Positions 8,657-18,362 of a DNA stretch of 64,000 nt are shown here, one piece after another. Below the pieces are notes generated by a model. It was not told the origin of the DNA, ran no database searches, and worked only from the letters and a program-made list of their open reading frames with translations. The stretch is from Psychrobacter ciconiae (lineage in GTDB: Bacteria > Pseudomonadota > Gammaproteobacteria > Pseudomonadales > Moraxellaceae). The stretch covers positions 434,001 to 498,000 of the forward strand of contig NZ_CAJGYV010000001.1 of assembly GCF_904846055.1 (NCBI RefSeq), written 5' to 3'. The translations under genes and the position numbers were made by a program. How positions within the stretch are numbered: position 1 is the first letter of the stretch; each line of letters starts with the position of its first letter.

Positions 8657-9358
8657 ATGCTGACTGTGCTTGTTTTAGCGGCGGCTGAAAAGCTGATTAA
8701 TTTTGCCATTCAAAGTGATGAGATTACCAAATCGGGGCTTGAGCCGCTTGCCGGCAAAGTGCTCAGATTGAACATGCAGCTGCCCCAGTTGCAGCTTGAG
8801 GTGATATTTAATCAAGACCACATCCGCTTTGAGCCCGTGACGATGCCAAGCGTGTTTGAATCAAAAACTCAGGTCGCAGATAGCGAGCGGCAACAGGCAA
8901 ACCTAGCAGCAACTCGAATCGGTCACAGTCAGCCAGATTGCACCATTTCGGTTGCCAATCCGGCTGAGCTGTTAAACCTAATGCGCGGCGCAGAAGGCAA
9001 TTTGCCGATTGCCGGTGACTATAAAGTCTTGATGCAAATCAAGCAGCTGATGGCGGGGTTTGATCCTGACATTGCAGGTCAGCTTGAGCCAATTATCGGC
9101 AAGCCATTAGCAAGTCAGCTGCAATTGGTGATTAATCAATTAAAAGGCAATTTGCGACAGTCTGCCAAGCGCACCTTTTATGAGGTGAGCGATTGGGCAA
9201 ATGACATTGCCGGAGCGGGCGTGCCTGACCCCAGTGATAAGTCGGAGGCGGATAAGCTTAAGCAGCAACTGCTCAGACTGCGCGCCGATGTTGAGCGCGA
9301 AGAAGCCCGACTTGCTTTGATTAAAGCTGAGCAAGACCGTCTTAATCATCAGCCTTAA
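8657..9358 (+). CDS. ubiJ: Ubiquinone biosynthesis accessory factor UbiJ
   Basis: UbiJ binds polyprenyl lipids through an SCP2-like domain and belongs to the soluble Ubi complex that builds ubiquinone. The product is 233 residues. The N-terminal two-thirds fit an SCP2 fold (repeated short hydrophobic strands, then the AELLNLMRGAEGNLPIAGDYKVL region). The end (about 195-228) is a heptad-patterned coiled coil, as in E. coli UbiJ. Identity rests largely on this architecture and on its place between ubiE and ubiB. A GTG at 8654 directly precedes the ATG at 8657; AAGG nine bases upstream favours the ATG. Confidence 0.88.
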   Translation: MLTVLVLAAAEKLINFAIQSDEITKSGLEPLAGKVLRLNMQLPQLQLEVIFNQDHIRFEPVTMPSVFESKTQVADSERQQANLAATRIGHSQPDCTISVANPAELLNLMRGAEGNLPIAGDYKVLMQIKQLMAGFDPDIAGQLEPIIGKPLASQLQLVINQLKGNLRQSAKRTFYEVSDWANDIAGAGVPDPSDKSEADKLKQQLLRLRADVEREEARLALIKAEQDRLNHQP

Positions 9359-9381
9359 GTGTTTTAGAGTAATTATCTGCC

Positions 9382-11040
9382 ATGTTATTATCGCACCGCG
9401 CCCGCCTATTTGAGCTTTGGGGCATTGCTGCCCGCTACCGAATTGACACCCATTTCCCTATTGAAGACGCGCTGCAGCTTGCGCCTTTGGCAAGGCTTAT
9501 CAAGCTGCACCCAAAAGCTTGGGGCAAGTCGCATCAAGATAACGCGGTTAAATTTGCGCTTGAGGACATGGGAACGCTGTTTTTAAAATTAGGTCAGCTA
9601 TTATCAACGCGCCGCGATTTGGTGCCGCCTGAAATTATCGCGCAGTTGGTGCAATTGCAGGATAAGGTCAAGCCCTTTGATTCAAGCATTGCCATTGCCC
9701 AAATTGAGGATAAAAAACTTGGTTTAGGCGCGCCGCTCAATGAGCTGTTTGCGCGATTTGATGCCAAGCCGCTTGCTGCCGCCTCCATCGCCCAAGTTCA
9801 TACGGCAGCGCTCACCGATGGTCGCGAGGTCGTCGTCAAGGTCGTTCGCCCTGATATTCATAAGGTCATTGTTCAAGATTTTGAATTGCTGCGCGAGCTT
9901 GCCAGTTGGCTTTCGGCGCGGATTGAAGCCGCGCGAGCGGTGCATTTGATCGATATCGTTGAAGATTATCGGCAGGTGATGCTCAATGAGCTTGACTTAA
10001 CTTTGGAAGCTGACAACACCACCAAAATGCGCGAGAACTTTTTGGGGTCAGCGCTGATGTATGTGCCGCAGGTTTATGACGCGGCAAAGCAGGTGATGGT
10101 GATGGAGCGCATCCAAGGCGTTCCAATTTCACAAACGGCGCTGTTTGATAAGCTTGGCTATGACCGCGCCGCACTTGCTGAAAAAGGCTTAACCATTTTT
10201 TTCACTCAAGTGTTTCGTGATAACTTTTTTCATGCGGACATGCACCCAGGCAACGTGTTTGTAGAAACGCCGCCGGTTGCCACCTTATCGCAAGCCAATC
10301 CGCCAAATTTAAACCATGCCCCGCGCTATATCGGTCTTGATTGCGCGATTATGGGGTCGCTGTCCAAAGACGATCAATTAATTGTCGCGCGGCTATTGCT
10401 TGCGGTAATGAACAATAACTTTACCGCCCTTGTCGATATCGTCAGCCGCGCCGGCTGGATTCCGCCCAATACTGATAAACACGCGCTGGTTCGTGATATG
10501 CGCCGAACGGTTGCGCCGATGGTGCAAAAGTCCATCAATGAGATTGATTTTGCCGGTGTGTTAATGCAGATTTTAGACATTGCGCGCCGCCATCATATGA
10601 CCATCCCGCCGCAACTGATGCTGCTTTTAAAGACTTTGGTTCACGTTGAAGGTCTTGGTCGCGATTTGTACCCTGATTTGGACATTTGGTCGCTTGCCAA
10701 ACCTATTTTAACCGGTTGGGTGAAAGAGCAGCTTGATCCGCTGCGCAATTTACAAGCGCTTCGGGAACAGTTACCTGAGCTATTGCTTTCAACCACGGAC
10801 ATTCCAAAGCTGCTAGATCAAGGCTTGCAAAGCCTTGCCTCACAAGGCTCAAGGCAAGACCAACAGCTTCGCGAAATCCAACAAATCCGAGCTGATTTGC
10901 TGAACAACCGCCGTCGCGATTGGGCAGCAATTGCCGGATTTGGAATCTGTATTGCCATTGCCACCCAAGTGATTGCTGTCGCGTCCCCTATTTTTTATTT
11001 GCTTGCGGTATTTTTTGTCATTTGGCGGATGCTGGCTTAG
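9382..11040 (+). CDS. ubiB: Atypical kinase-like ubiquinone biosynthesis protein UbiB
   Basis: UbiB is a membrane-anchored ADCK/ABC1-family protein with ATPase activity needed for ubiquinone synthesis. The family-specific KxGQ motif is present (FLKLGQLLSTR, Lys69 to Gln72). So are the Ala-rich nucleotide loop (LAAASIAQVH, 131-140), the lysine in VVVKVVRP (Lys153) and the catalytic-loop region FHADMHPGNVF. Two C-terminal hydrophobic helices (about 508-550) provide the membrane anchor. Length (552) is close to E. coli UbiB (546). It ends the ubiE-ubiJ-ubiB group and converges on ruvB with no clear terminator in the 62-base gap. Confidence 0.96.
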   Translation: MLLSHRARLFELWGIAARYRIDTHFPIEDALQLAPLARLIKLHPKAWGKSHQDNAVKFALEDMGTLFLKLGQLLSTRRDLVPPEIIAQLVQLQDKVKPFDSSIAIAQIEDKKLGLGAPLNELFARFDAKPLAAASIAQVHTAALTDGREVVVKVVRPDIHKVIVQDFELLRELASWLSARIEAARAVHLIDIVEDYRQVMLNELDLTLEADNTTKMRENFLGSALMYVPQVYDAAKQVMVMERIQGVPISQTALFDKLGYDRAALAEKGLTIFFTQVFRDNFFHADMHPGNVFVETPPVATLSQANPPNLNHAPRYIGLDCAIMGSLSKDDQLIVARLLLAVMNNNFTALVDIVSRAGWIPPNTDKHALVRDMRRTVAPMVQKSINEIDFAGVLMQILDIARRHHMTIPPQLMLLLKTLVHVEGLGRDLYPDLDIWSLAKPILTGWVKEQLDPLRNLQALREQLPELLLSTTDIPKLLDQGLQSLASQGSRQDQQLREIQQIRADLLNNRRRDWAAIAGFGICIAIATQVIAVASPIFYLLAVFFVIWRMLA

Positions 11041-11102
11041 CCTTATTTTGCTTTAAAAGTTTTGCTTGAGCCTTTTAATTTCATAATGGACGGCAAATGC
11101 TG

Positions 11103-12086
11103 CTAAGCCATTTGGTCAATTGCCATTTGCGTCAATACCCGACCGCGCGCCGTTCTGAGCACAAAGCCTTGTTGAATTAAATACGGCTCAATCACATCCT
11201 CAAGCGTTCCGCGGTCTTCTGCCATCGCCGCAGCAATCGCTTCAACCCCCGCAGGACCGCCATCAAAGCGCTCATGTAAAATCTCAATATAGCGCCGATC
11301 TAAGTGATCCAAGCCGCGGCGGTCAACGGCAAGCATATCAAGGGCGCTTGCGGCAATCACTCCGGTAACCGTACCATCACCTTTAACTTCAGCGTAATCA
11401 CGGACTCGGCGCAACAAACGGTTGGCAATCCTTGGTGTTCCCCGAGCGCGCCTTGCAATTTCAAGCGCCCCATCCTCGCCCATGGGCACGCGCATCAGCC
11501 TTGCCGCTCGGCTGACAATGGTGGTTAAATCCGCGATATTATAAAACTCCAAGCGCTGAACGATGCCAAAGCGATCTCGAAGTGGCGAGGTGAGCAGCCC
11601 CGCTCGTGTGGTGGCAGCAACTAAGGTAAACGGCGGCAAATCAAGCTTAATTGAGCGCGCCGCAGGACCTTCACCAATCATGATATCCAGCTGAAAATCC
11701 TCCATAGCAGGGTATAAAATCTCTTCAATAACCGGACTTAGGCGGTGGATTTCATCGATAAAAAGTACGTCGCCTTCTTCAAGGTTGGTCAGCATCGCCG
11801 CCAAATCCCCTGCCCGCTCAAGAACTGGCCCCGAGGTTGAGCGCAAATTGCCACCCATCTCACGGGCAATGATGTTGGCAAGGGTCGTTTTACCAAGTCC
11901 TGGCGGTCCAAAAATCAAGGTGTGATCCAGCGCCTCGTCACGAGCGCGAGCCGCGCCAATAAACACTTCCATCTGCTCACGAACCACCGGCTGACCGATA
12001 TACTCTGCCAAAAGTGACGGGCGAATATTGGCATCCGGCGCGTCTCCAATTCCGGCTTCAGGATTAATCAATCGATCTTGCATCAT
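11103..12086 (-). CDS. ruvB: Holliday junction branch-migration ATPase RuvB
   Basis: RuvB is the AAA+ motor that, with RuvA, drives branch migration of Holliday junctions. Walker A GPPGLGKT is at 60-67, Walker [10 protein letters not shown] at about 108-116, sensor VAATTRAG at about 155-162 and the arginine-finger region PLRDRFG at about 168-174. The winged-helix end includes [12 protein letters not shown] and the EPYLIQQGF motif. At 327 residues it has a slightly short N-terminus. It lies downstream of ruvA on the same strand but is separated from it by an intrinsic terminator, so it may have its own promoter in the 118-base gap. Confidence 0.98.
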   Translation of the reverse strand: MMQDRLINPEAGIGDAPDANIRPSLLAEYIGQPVVREQMEVFIGAARARDEALDHTLIFGPPGLGKTTLANIIAREMGGNLRSTSGPVLERAGDLAAMLTNLEEGDVLFIDEIHRLSPVIEEILYPAMEDFQLDIMIGEGPAARSIKLDLPPFTLVAATTRAGLLTSPLRDRFGIVQRLEFYNIADLTTIVSRAARLMRVPMGEDGALEIARRARGTPRIANRLLRRVRDYAEVKGDGTVTGVIAASALDMLAVDRRGLDHLDRRYIEILHERFDGGPAGVEAIAAAMAEDRGTLEDVIEPYLIQQGFVLRTARGRVLTQMAIDQMA

Positions 12087-12156
12087 AGTTTTTGCCTAAA
12101 AGTTTTGGAAAATAAAGTTAGCATAGCAGATTTGCACGATGAATTTCAGGCGCTCA

Positions 12157-12183
12157 TAAAAAAAGCGACAACTGGTGTCGCTT
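12157..12183 (-). terminator. Intrinsic terminator after ruvA
   Basis: AGCGACA / TGTCGCT stem with a five-base loop, followed on the minus strand by seven T. It lies between ruvA and ruvB and would limit read-through into ruvB. Confidence 0.82.
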
Positions 12184-12204
12184 GATTTTAAAGCACGTTA
12201 TAAA

Positions 12205-12825
12205 TTAAAAACTAGATAACTGCTTGAGCGTGGCTTTTAGCAAACTTTGGGTATCAGCAAAATTATCGCCCTGATTTTTTGCAGCTTTGATGGCAAGCTG
12301 AGCTTCTTTTTCTTTGTAGCCCAAGCTAATCAGCGCGCCTTCGACCTCAGCAATGATGCTGCCTTCATGCGGAACGCTAGCTTCGCTCAAGGTCAGTTCT
12401 AAATGGGCGCTATCCATTTCAATGTCATTAAGCTTATCTTTAAGCTCAATCAATAAACGCTGAGCGGTTTTTTTGCCAATGCCGGGGATTTTGGTCAGGG
12501 CTAATTCTGAACCTTGATCGACGTGCAATTTGAGTTCCGAGGCGCTCATCGCAGACAACATCGCCAGCGCCATTTTAGCACCGACGCCGTTGATTTTGAT
12601 GAGTCTGCGAAACACATCGCGCTCTTTTTTATCCAAAAATCCAAAGAGCAGCTGGGCGTCCTCACGGACATGAAAATGCGTCCAAAGGCTCACCGATTGC
12701 CCAAGCTGCAACTGACAAAAAGACGGTAGCGGCAGCTCAATCTCATAGCCCACGCCCGATGCGGTCATCAAGCACGCCGTTGGCGCCATCAACTGCTGAA
12801 CCGTTCCTGAAACCATACCGATCAT
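12205..12825 (-). CDS. ruvA: Holliday junction-binding protein RuvA
   Basis: RuvA forms the tetramer that holds the four-way junction and loads RuvB. The 206 residues show the OB-fold N-terminal domain (MIGMVSGTV, then GVGYEIELP), the tandem helix-hairpin-helix motifs (LIKINGVGAKMALAML and LTKIPGIGKKTAQRLLIELK), and the flexible linker leading to the small RuvB-binding domain (EGALISLGYKEKEAQLAIKA). AAGGCAGTT precedes the ATG. It is encoded next to ruvB, while ruvC lies about 15 kb away at 27.5 kb. Confidence 0.97.
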   Translation of the reverse strand: MIGMVSGTVQQLMAPTACLMTASGVGYEIELPLPSFCQLQLGQSVSLWTHFHVREDAQLLFGFLDKKERDVFRRLIKINGVGAKMALAMLSAMSASELKLHVDQGSELALTKIPGIGKKTAQRLLIELKDKLNDIEMDSAHLELTLSEASVPHEGSIIAEVEGALISLGYKEKEAQLAIKAAKNQGDNFADTQSLLKATLKQLSSF

Positions 12826-12883
12826 AACTGCCTTATCCTTTTTGCCAACTCACTGCCAAATAGCCCAACGCTTTTAACGCCTA

Positions 12884-13921
12884 TTATTGATAAAAGCGAA
12901 CCATATTTTCAAGGCTGATCGGGCGGATTTTGTCCGCTTGACCTGCCGATCCAAACGCTTCAAAGCGGTTGCTGCAGATATCACTCATGGCAACCATGGA
13001 GGCTTTAAAATATTTGCGAGGGTCAAATTCGCTTGGGTTTTCTGCCAAAAACTTACGGATCGCGCCCGTTGATGCCAAACGCAAATCGGTGTCAATGTTC
13101 ACTTTGCGAACGCCATGTTTGATGGCTTCAACGATTTGTTCTACCGGAACGCCGTAGGTTTCGCCAATATCGCCGCCAAACTCATTGATGACTTTGAGCC
13201 ATTCTTGCGGCACGCTTGATGAGCCATGCATCACCAAATGGGTGTTTGGGATGCGTTGATGAATCTCTTTAACCCGTTCAATTGATAAAATATCACCTGT
13301 AGGCGGTCTTGTAAATTTGTAAGCGCCGTGGCTGGTGCCAATGGCGATCGCTAGTGCATCAACATTGGTATCATTGACGAACTGCTCAGCTTCATCAGCG
13401 CTCGTTAACAGCTGATCGGCTTCCAAAACCCCTTCAGCGCCAATGCCATCTTCTTCGCCGGCAAGTCCGGTTTCAAGGCTACCAAGGCAACCGATTTCAC
13501 CTTCCACAGAAACGCCGCAAGCATGCGCCATTTTGACCACTTCACGGGTGACGCCAGCATTATAGTCATAATCCATCGGCGTTTTGCCGTCCTCGCCAAG
13601 CGAGCCGTCCATCATCACTGATGAAAAACCAAGCTGAATTGAGCGCTGACAAACCGCAGGTGATGTGCCGTGATCTTGGTGCATGACTACCGGAATGTGC
13701 GGCCACTCTTCAATCGCGGCGGTGATCAGATGTCGCAAAAACGCCGCACCAGCATAGCTGCGCGCGCCAGCACTGGCTTGAACGATCACCGGTGAGTTGC
13801 AAGCATCGGCTGCCATCATAATGGCACGCATTTGCTCCAAATTATTGACGTTAAATGCCGGAACGCCATAGCTGTGCTCGGCGGCGTGATCAAGAAGTTG
13901 ACGAAGAGAAATTAAAGCCAT
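12884..13921 (-). CDS. fba: Class II fructose-bisphosphate aldolase
   Basis: This zinc-dependent aldolase cleaves fructose 1,6-bisphosphate to dihydroxyacetone phosphate and glyceraldehyde 3-phosphate, or runs in the gluconeogenic direction. Zinc-ligand motif HQDHG is at 81-85 with the glycine-rich phosphate sites later ([11 protein letters not shown] and [10 protein letters not shown]). The EGEIGCLGS segment is also typical. The 345-residue size and the insert after LGSLETG fit the Calvin-cycle-like subtype common in Pseudomonas and relatives. Start follows GAGAGCGGGTT. It lies downstream of pgk with a small lipoprotein gene in between. Confidence 0.96.
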   Translation of the reverse strand: MALISLRQLLDHAAEHSYGVPAFNVNNLEQMRAIMMAADACNSPVIVQASAGARSYAGAAFLRHLITAAIEEWPHIPVVMHQDHGTSPAVCQRSIQLGFSSVMMDGSLGEDGKTPMDYDYNAGVTREVVKMAHACGVSVEGEIGCLGSLETGLAGEEDGIGAEGVLEADQLLTSADEAEQFVNDTNVDALAIAIGTSHGAYKFTRPPTGDILSIERVKEIHQRIPNTHLVMHGSSSVPQEWLKVINEFGGDIGETYGVPVEQIVEAIKHGVRKVNIDTDLRLASTGAIRKFLAENPSEFDPRKYFKASMVAMSDICSNRFEAFGSAGQADKIRPISLENMVRFYQ

Positions 13922-14043
13922 AACCCGCTCTCAAATTAAATAAAGTAAAATCGCAAAAATGACTGGTTATCGCAGTCATTTTCGGAAGCGATTATAGCAA
14001 AATTTGGACACTCTCGTGACAATTAAAACACTCTACCTAACGC

Positions 14044-14075
14044 AAAAAAAAGCCTTGGCAACCCAAAGCTTTTTT
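14044..14075. terminator. Intrinsic terminator after the Ala-rich lipoprotein gene
   Basis: An A-run, imperfect stem AAGCcTTGG / CCAAaGCTT and T-run lie just past the lipoprotein stop on the minus strand. Confidence 0.75.
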
Positions 14076-14099
14076 GCTAAAACTTTTAAGATCTAAAGC

Positions 14100-14498
14100 T
14101 TAGTATTTTTGGTCTTCAGCAACGGCAGCTTCAGCTTGATTTGCTTCGGCATTGGCCGCAACATCGGTTGCACCATCAGCAACTTTGCTTGCGCCTTCTG
14201 CAACGGCTTCAGCGGTATTAGCCACTACTGCATTCGCGCCTTCTGAAAGGGTATCACCAGTTTCGGCAACGGCTTCAGAAGCATTTTCGCCTGCAGTTTG
14301 AGCGCCCTCAGCAAGCTCAGTTCCGGCATTTTGCGCGGCAACTTCAGCCTCAGCAGCTGCAGCTTCAGTGTTAGCGGCTGCATCGTCAGCTGCTGAATCT
14401 GCAGTAGCAGCGGCATTGTCTTGAGTTTGTTGGCTACAAGCGGTCACCGCAAAAGTTCCGGCAAGGATGCTAGCAATTAACAAATGACGTTTTAACAT
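14100..14498 (-). CDS. Small Ala/Glu-rich lipoprotein
   Basis: No enzymatic function can be given. A 20-residue lipoprotein signal peptide ends in the lipobox AVTAC, with the lipidated Cys at residue 21. The remaining about 110 residues are almost wholly Ala, Glu, Asp, Asn, Thr and Ser, arranged in loose 11-residue-like periods (for example TAGENASEAVAETGDTLSEG). This pattern is also seen in LEA-like and apolipoprotein-like helical proteins. GAGAGGAAAACC precedes the ATG. It is a separate unit between pgk and fba with its own terminator. Possible roles are envelope spacer or desiccation/osmotic protection, but both are guesses. Confidence 0.85.
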   Translation of the reverse strand: MLKRHLLIASILAGTFAVTACSQQTQDNAAATADSAADDAAANTEAAAAEAEVAAQNAGTELAEGAQTAGENASEAVAETGDTLSEGANAVVANTAEAVAEGASKVADGATDVAANAEANQAEAAVAEDQKY

Positions 14499-14676
14499 GG
14501 TTTTCCTCTCAATAGTTTTTTAATTTAAATCACAAAATAGATAAGTGGTCAGTCACACTTTTAGTTATCAAATAGTTATCAAAATACTGGCGTTAGCCGT
14601 TATCAACCTAACGCGACCGCCAGTTTTATAAGACAAATCGATTTTCGATAGCTAAATAAAATAGTGATATAGATGA

Positions 14677-14711
14677 CCTAGCCTCTCAGCACTAAGCAAG
14701 ACGAGGCTGGG
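14677..14711. repeat. Long-loop inverted repeat between pgk and lipoprotein gene
   Basis: CCTAGCCTC and GAGGCTGGG form an imperfect nine-base stem around a 17-base loop, about 65 bases past the pgk stop. There is no T-run on the minus strand, so it is not a standard terminator; it may protect the pgk mRNA 3' end or aid Rho-type termination. The rest of the 280-base gap shows nothing else I can support. Confidence 0.5.
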
Positions 14712-14776
14712 TAATCTGATATCAAACGTTCATAGAGTAGCCGAACTCATGGATTATTGTTGTACAAATCATGTTA

Positions 14777-15979
14777 CTACTGTTGTAATTCTAGTGCAGC
14801 AACTGCCGGTAAGGTTTTGCCTTCAACAAATTCTAAAAATGCGCCGCCGCCGGTTGACAAGTAGCTGACGCCTTTTTCAACGTTATATTTATCAATAGCG
14901 GCTAAGGTATCGCCGCCGCCTGCGATTGAAAATCCTTGGCTTTGCTCAACGGCTTTTGCCAAAATTTCGGTTCCCGCCCCAAACGCATCGACTTCAAAAA
15001 CACCTACAGGACCATTCCATAAAATGGTTTTGGCAGCTAAAATCGCTTCGGCAAGCTTTTCTGCACTGTCTGGGGCAATGTCCAAAATCATGTCATTGTC
15101 GCTAATCTTATCCACAGCTTTAACTGTCGCCTTGGCGTTTTGTAGCGACCCCATAAAGTCATCAAAATCAATGTCGTTTTTATCCGCAACAACGACAAAT
15201 TCGGGCAATAAAATCTCGGTCTTGCTCATGATATCGCAAGCTGTGTCGATTAAATCAGGCTCATAAAGCGATGCCCCAACCGAAAAGCCTTTTGCCGCCA
15301 AAAAGGTGTTGGCAATGCCGCCGCCGACGATAATTTGTGAGCAAATCGTCGCCAAGCTATTGAGCACTTCAAGCTTGGTTGATACTTTTGAGCCACCAAC
15401 GATAGCAAGCATCGGCTGAGCCGGCGCTTTGATAGCTTGGGCAAGCGCGTCAAGCTCGGCGGCAAGCAATGGTCCTGCGCAAACGGGCTTGTCCGCCTTA
15501 CGCATGGCTTGGGTCACGCCCTCCGTTGACGCTTGCGCGCGGTGCGCCGTGCCAAACGCGTCCATCACAAAGACGTCAGCAAGGTCGGCATAAGCTTTGG
15601 CAAGGGCGCTGTCGTTCTTTTTTTCACCTTTATTAAAGCGCACATTTTCAAGCAATACCACCTCGCCGGTCGCAACGTCAACGCCATTGCTCAGATAATC
15701 ATCAACCAAGCGCACCGGCTTATTAAGCTTGCCTGTTAAATAGTCAGCCACTGGCGCAAGCGAGTATTTCTCCTCCATCTCGCCCTCAGTAGGTCGCCCT
15801 AAATGCGAACAAACAATCACCGCCGCGCCCTTATCAAGCGCCATCTGAATGGTCGGCAAGCTGGCTTGCAATCTGGCATCGCTTGCCACTTTGCCCTCTT
15901 TAATCGGCACGTTCAAATCTTCGCGGATAAGCACCACTTTACTGGCAAGCGGCAGCTCGCTCATGCGTAAAAAATCCAT
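14777..15979 (-). CDS. pgk: Phosphoglycerate kinase
   Basis: Pgk interconverts 1,3-bisphosphoglycerate plus ADP and 3-phosphoglycerate plus ATP in glycolysis and gluconeogenesis. Recognisable motifs are [15 protein letters not shown] near the N-terminus, [36 protein letters not shown], the hinge-region [12 protein letters not shown], and the ATP-site WNGPVGVFE and [12 protein letters not shown]. Length (400) is normal for the family. TAGGAGTCAGTT precedes the ATG. It is upstream of fba on the same strand, as often in Proteobacteria, but here with a lipoprotein gene between. Confidence 0.98.
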   Translation of the reverse strand: MDFLRMSELPLASKVVLIREDLNVPIKEGKVASDARLQASLPTIQMALDKGAAVIVCSHLGRPTEGEMEEKYSLAPVADYLTGKLNKPVRLVDDYLSNGVDVATGEVVLLENVRFNKGEKKNDSALAKAYADLADVFVMDAFGTAHRAQASTEGVTQAMRKADKPVCAGPLLAAELDALAQAIKAPAQPMLAIVGGSKVSTKLEVLNSLATICSQIIVGGGIANTFLAAKGFSVGASLYEPDLIDTACDIMSKTEILLPEFVVVADKNDIDFDDFMGSLQNAKATVKAVDKISDNDMILDIAPDSAEKLAEAILAAKTILWNGPVGVFEVDAFGAGTEILAKAVEQSQGFSIAGGGDTLAAIDKYNVEKGVSYLSTGGGAFLEFVEGKTLPAVAALELQQ

Positions 15980-16088
15980 AACTGACTCCTAAATCATTAT
16001 TATCCATAGTTTTGTGACCAAATTACGACCCGCATTTTAGCCGCGCCGACTATCAGCGTCAACGCTTGTAAACTGTAATTTTTGGGGC

Positions 16089-16742
16089 TCAAGTTTTAGC
16101 AAAGCTTTGTAAAGCGCGCTGCCACTCCTCACAGCGCTTGGCAATTTGGGAGACGGGCAACTCCATAATGTCACCGACCACCGCGACATAAGCTATAGCA
16201 AGGTGTGATAACTGGCTAATATTTTCTGCCGTAAGCCCGCCGATGATACAAATATCGATGCCTCGATTAATACCTTGCTCAAGCGCATCGATAGAGATAG
16301 TGGCGGCTTTTGGCTTAGTAGCTGAAGCGAAAACCGCGCCCATCGCAGCATACGTTGCGCCCTCGATCTTGGCTTGAGTGACTAAATCGACATCACCATG
16401 GCAGGTGCGACCGATGATGGCGTTAGAACCAAGCTTGGCTTTGGCGTCCGAAATACTGCCATCACTTTGACCTAAATGAACACCAACGCCAAGCTTGGCG
16501 GCAAGGTCAATATCGTCATTGATCAGCACTGGAACTTGATATTGTTTGGCAAGATTAATAATTTGCCGCGCCTCACTCTCAAGCTTTTTTTGACCATCGA
16601 TTTGCGCAAGCACCTTTTTGCGGCGAATTTGCAGCAGACCAATCACGCCCGTTGCTAATGCCGCTGCAAGCTTTTGATAAAGCAAATCAAACTCATCATC
16701 ATTGGTCAATAAGTACAGCTTAGCAGTGGGCTTGGTCATCAT
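16089..16742 (-). CDS. thiE: Thiamine-phosphate synthase ThiE
   Basis: ThiE condenses the hydroxymethylpyrimidine diphosphate and thiazole phosphate moieties to thiamine monophosphate. The 217-residue TIM-barrel shows LYLLTNDD at the start, GLLQIRRK (usual form LQ(L/I)R.K), VLINDDIDLAAKLGVGVHLGQSDG, and a GG motif (CIIGGLTAENI). The usual IGVS at mid-sequence reads IGRTCHG, a modest variation. The C-terminal VAVVGDIM fits the phosphate-binding site. No other thi gene adjoins it. The ATG at 16742 and the next ATG are both possible starts. Confidence 0.93.
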   Translation of the reverse strand: MMTKPTAKLYLLTNDDEFDLLYQKLAAALATGVIGLLQIRRKKVLAQIDGQKKLESEARQIINLAKQYQVPVLINDDIDLAAKLGVGVHLGQSDGSISDAKAKLGSNAIIGRTCHGDVDLVTQAKIEGATYAAMGAVFASATKPKAATISIDALEQGINRGIDICIIGGLTAENISQLSHLAIAYVAVVGDIMELPVSQIAKRCEEWQRALQSFAKT

Positions 16743-16781
16743 AGGTTTCCTGATTTTTATTTTGGCTTTTTAAATTGCCAT

Positions 16782-16816
16782 AAAAAAAGACCGTTATCGT
16801 GATAACCGTCTTTTTT
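16782..16816 (-). terminator. Intrinsic terminator after pbpG
   Basis: AAAAAAGAC-GTTATC / GATAAC-GTCTTTTTT stem with one mismatch and a two-base tip, directly past the pbpG stop on the minus strand. Confidence 0.88.
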
Positions 16817-16835
16817 ATTGTTAACAAATAAAGCT

Positions 16836-17900
16836 TTACACCGTTTGGCGCGTCGATAAGCTATTTAAGATACTTTTGGCGTCCGCCCAACGCGTGTTTG
16901 AGCTGTTTGCGCCTAAGATGACAATGATGGCAGGGCGGTTATTGACCCGAGTTTCCATCACTACGCAGCGACCGGCTTCATTAATAAATCCGGTTTTTGA
17001 AATGCCGATTGGATAATCGCCTGAGCGCACAAGAACGCTGGTGTTATTGGCTTTATAAACGCGATTTCCTGAATTGTAGTTGGACACGTAAAAGTCGTAG
17101 TTTTTGGTGGTTGAAAAGCGGCGGATGACATCGTAGTTGCCAGCGGCTTTGACCATCTTGGCAAGGTCGCTTGAGGAGGCCACGTTGCGCTTATCAAGAC
17201 CGGTTGGGTCACCAAAAAAGGCACTGTGCATACCAAGGTCTTTGGCTTTTTTATTCATCGCGCGCATAAAGGCATCGTAGCCGCCCGGATAGTTTCGCGC
17301 TAATGTTTTTGCGGCAGGGTTTTCAGATTTCATCAATGCCATCAATAAAAATTCGGCGCGGTTCATGCGGTCGCCGACTTTAAGGTTGGAGCTTGCGCGT
17401 TTTGGTCCTACAAAATCGCTTGCGGTCAAGACGATTTCTTCACGCATATCAAGATTGCTGTCAAGCACCACCATGGCGGTCATGATTTTAGTGATAGACG
17501 CCATGGGACGTGCTACATCAGAGCTTTTTTCGTAAATGGATTTTCCAGTTTCCAAGTCCATCACAAAAACGCTGCGAGAATCAGTGCTGATGGGTAGCGT
17601 TGAGCTGCTGTTATAGCCATTATTGTAAGTCGTTTGATATGGTGGGGTATAGCCGCTGTTGTGTTGACGGTCTGTTGGAAAACCATTGTCAACTTTTCTG
17701 ACCGCTTGAGCACCTGTGGTCGATGCTGAGTTTGAGCGGTACATGATATTACGAGCTTCTGAAAGACTACTTTCCCCGCCCCAGCTGATTTTCGCACTTG
17801 TGTCGCTGCCATTGATCGTGAGGGCAGCTTGAGCCATGCTTCCTAGGCTTAATGAGATTAAAGCGGCAATAAGCTGCTGTTTGGTTACGGGTGCTTGCAT
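16836..17900 (-). CDS. pbpG: D-alanyl-D-alanine endopeptidase / PBP7 family (S11 peptidase)
   Basis: This penicillin-binding serine peptidase acts on peptidoglycan crosslinks in the periplasm. A Sec signal peptide ends at SMAQA (about residue 25). The three active-site motifs are present: SITK at 135-138, SEN at 192-194 and KTG at 302-304. Between signal and catalytic domain lies a Ser/Asn/Tyr-rich low-complexity stretch (about 50-105). Single-domain length and the LMKSENPAAKTLARNYPGG region match PBP7-type endopeptidases better than DacA carboxypeptidases. GGAGG with correct spacing decides the ATG at 17900. Confidence 0.92.
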   Translation of the reverse strand: MQAPVTKQQLIAALISLSLGSMAQAALTINGSDTSAKISWGGESSLSEARNIMYRSNSASTTGAQAVRKVDNGFPTDRQHNSGYTPPYQTTYNNGYNSSSTLPISTDSRSVFVMDLETGKSIYEKSSDVARPMASITKIMTAMVVLDSNLDMREEIVLTASDFVGPKRASSNLKVGDRMNRAEFLLMALMKSENPAAKTLARNYPGGYDAFMRAMNKKAKDLGMHSAFFGDPTGLDKRNVASSSDLAKMVKAAGNYDVIRRFSTTKNYDFYVSNYNSGNRVYKANNTSVLVRSGDYPIGISKTGFINEAGRCVVMETRVNNRPAIIVILGANSSNTRWADAKSILNSLSTRQTV

Positions 17901-18362
17901 CGGTTTTCCTCCAAGAAAAGCTGGTCGTTCCTATGATTTTGAATGATTTCAATCAACAAAAATAAGCCTAGCGACAGGCTAGGAGTTACACAATAATAGC
18001 TTTTGTTAACACAGCGAACGTTTACGTAGCAATTTTAGATGGGTTTATGAGGTTTCAAATATATAATTTGTATTATCAGTGTATCATAAAACTTTGTTGT
18101 TTTTCACTTAGGAAATTGACTTTATAGGATTTTTTTTATTATGATTAAATTTTTCTACAGTCAGTTAACTTTTTAGACATAAACTTTTAATATTGCGTAA
18201 GATAGAAGTTAAATAAATTTGGTGAAAGATTTAAACTTGCTAATACTCAACTGAGCTGATTGATAAGCTGATATCGCTTGTCGTTTTATTTGTTTTTATC
18301 CTATCCAGTAAAGTAATTCCAAAAAATTACAAATGGGTTAAGCCGTCGCTAAGAGTATAATT
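17901..18362. promoter_or_regulatory. Divergent intergenic region, pbpG / gacA-like
   Basis: This gap of about 460 bases is AT-rich. It holds CCTAGC-GACAG-GCTAGG (17967-17983), a compact hairpin in the pbpG leader. Nearer the right end, GTAATT-(6)-AATTAC (18313-18330) forms a dyad about 35 bases before the response-regulator ATG. No convincing -35/-10 pair, small ORF or RNA gene was seen. Confidence 0.4.
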
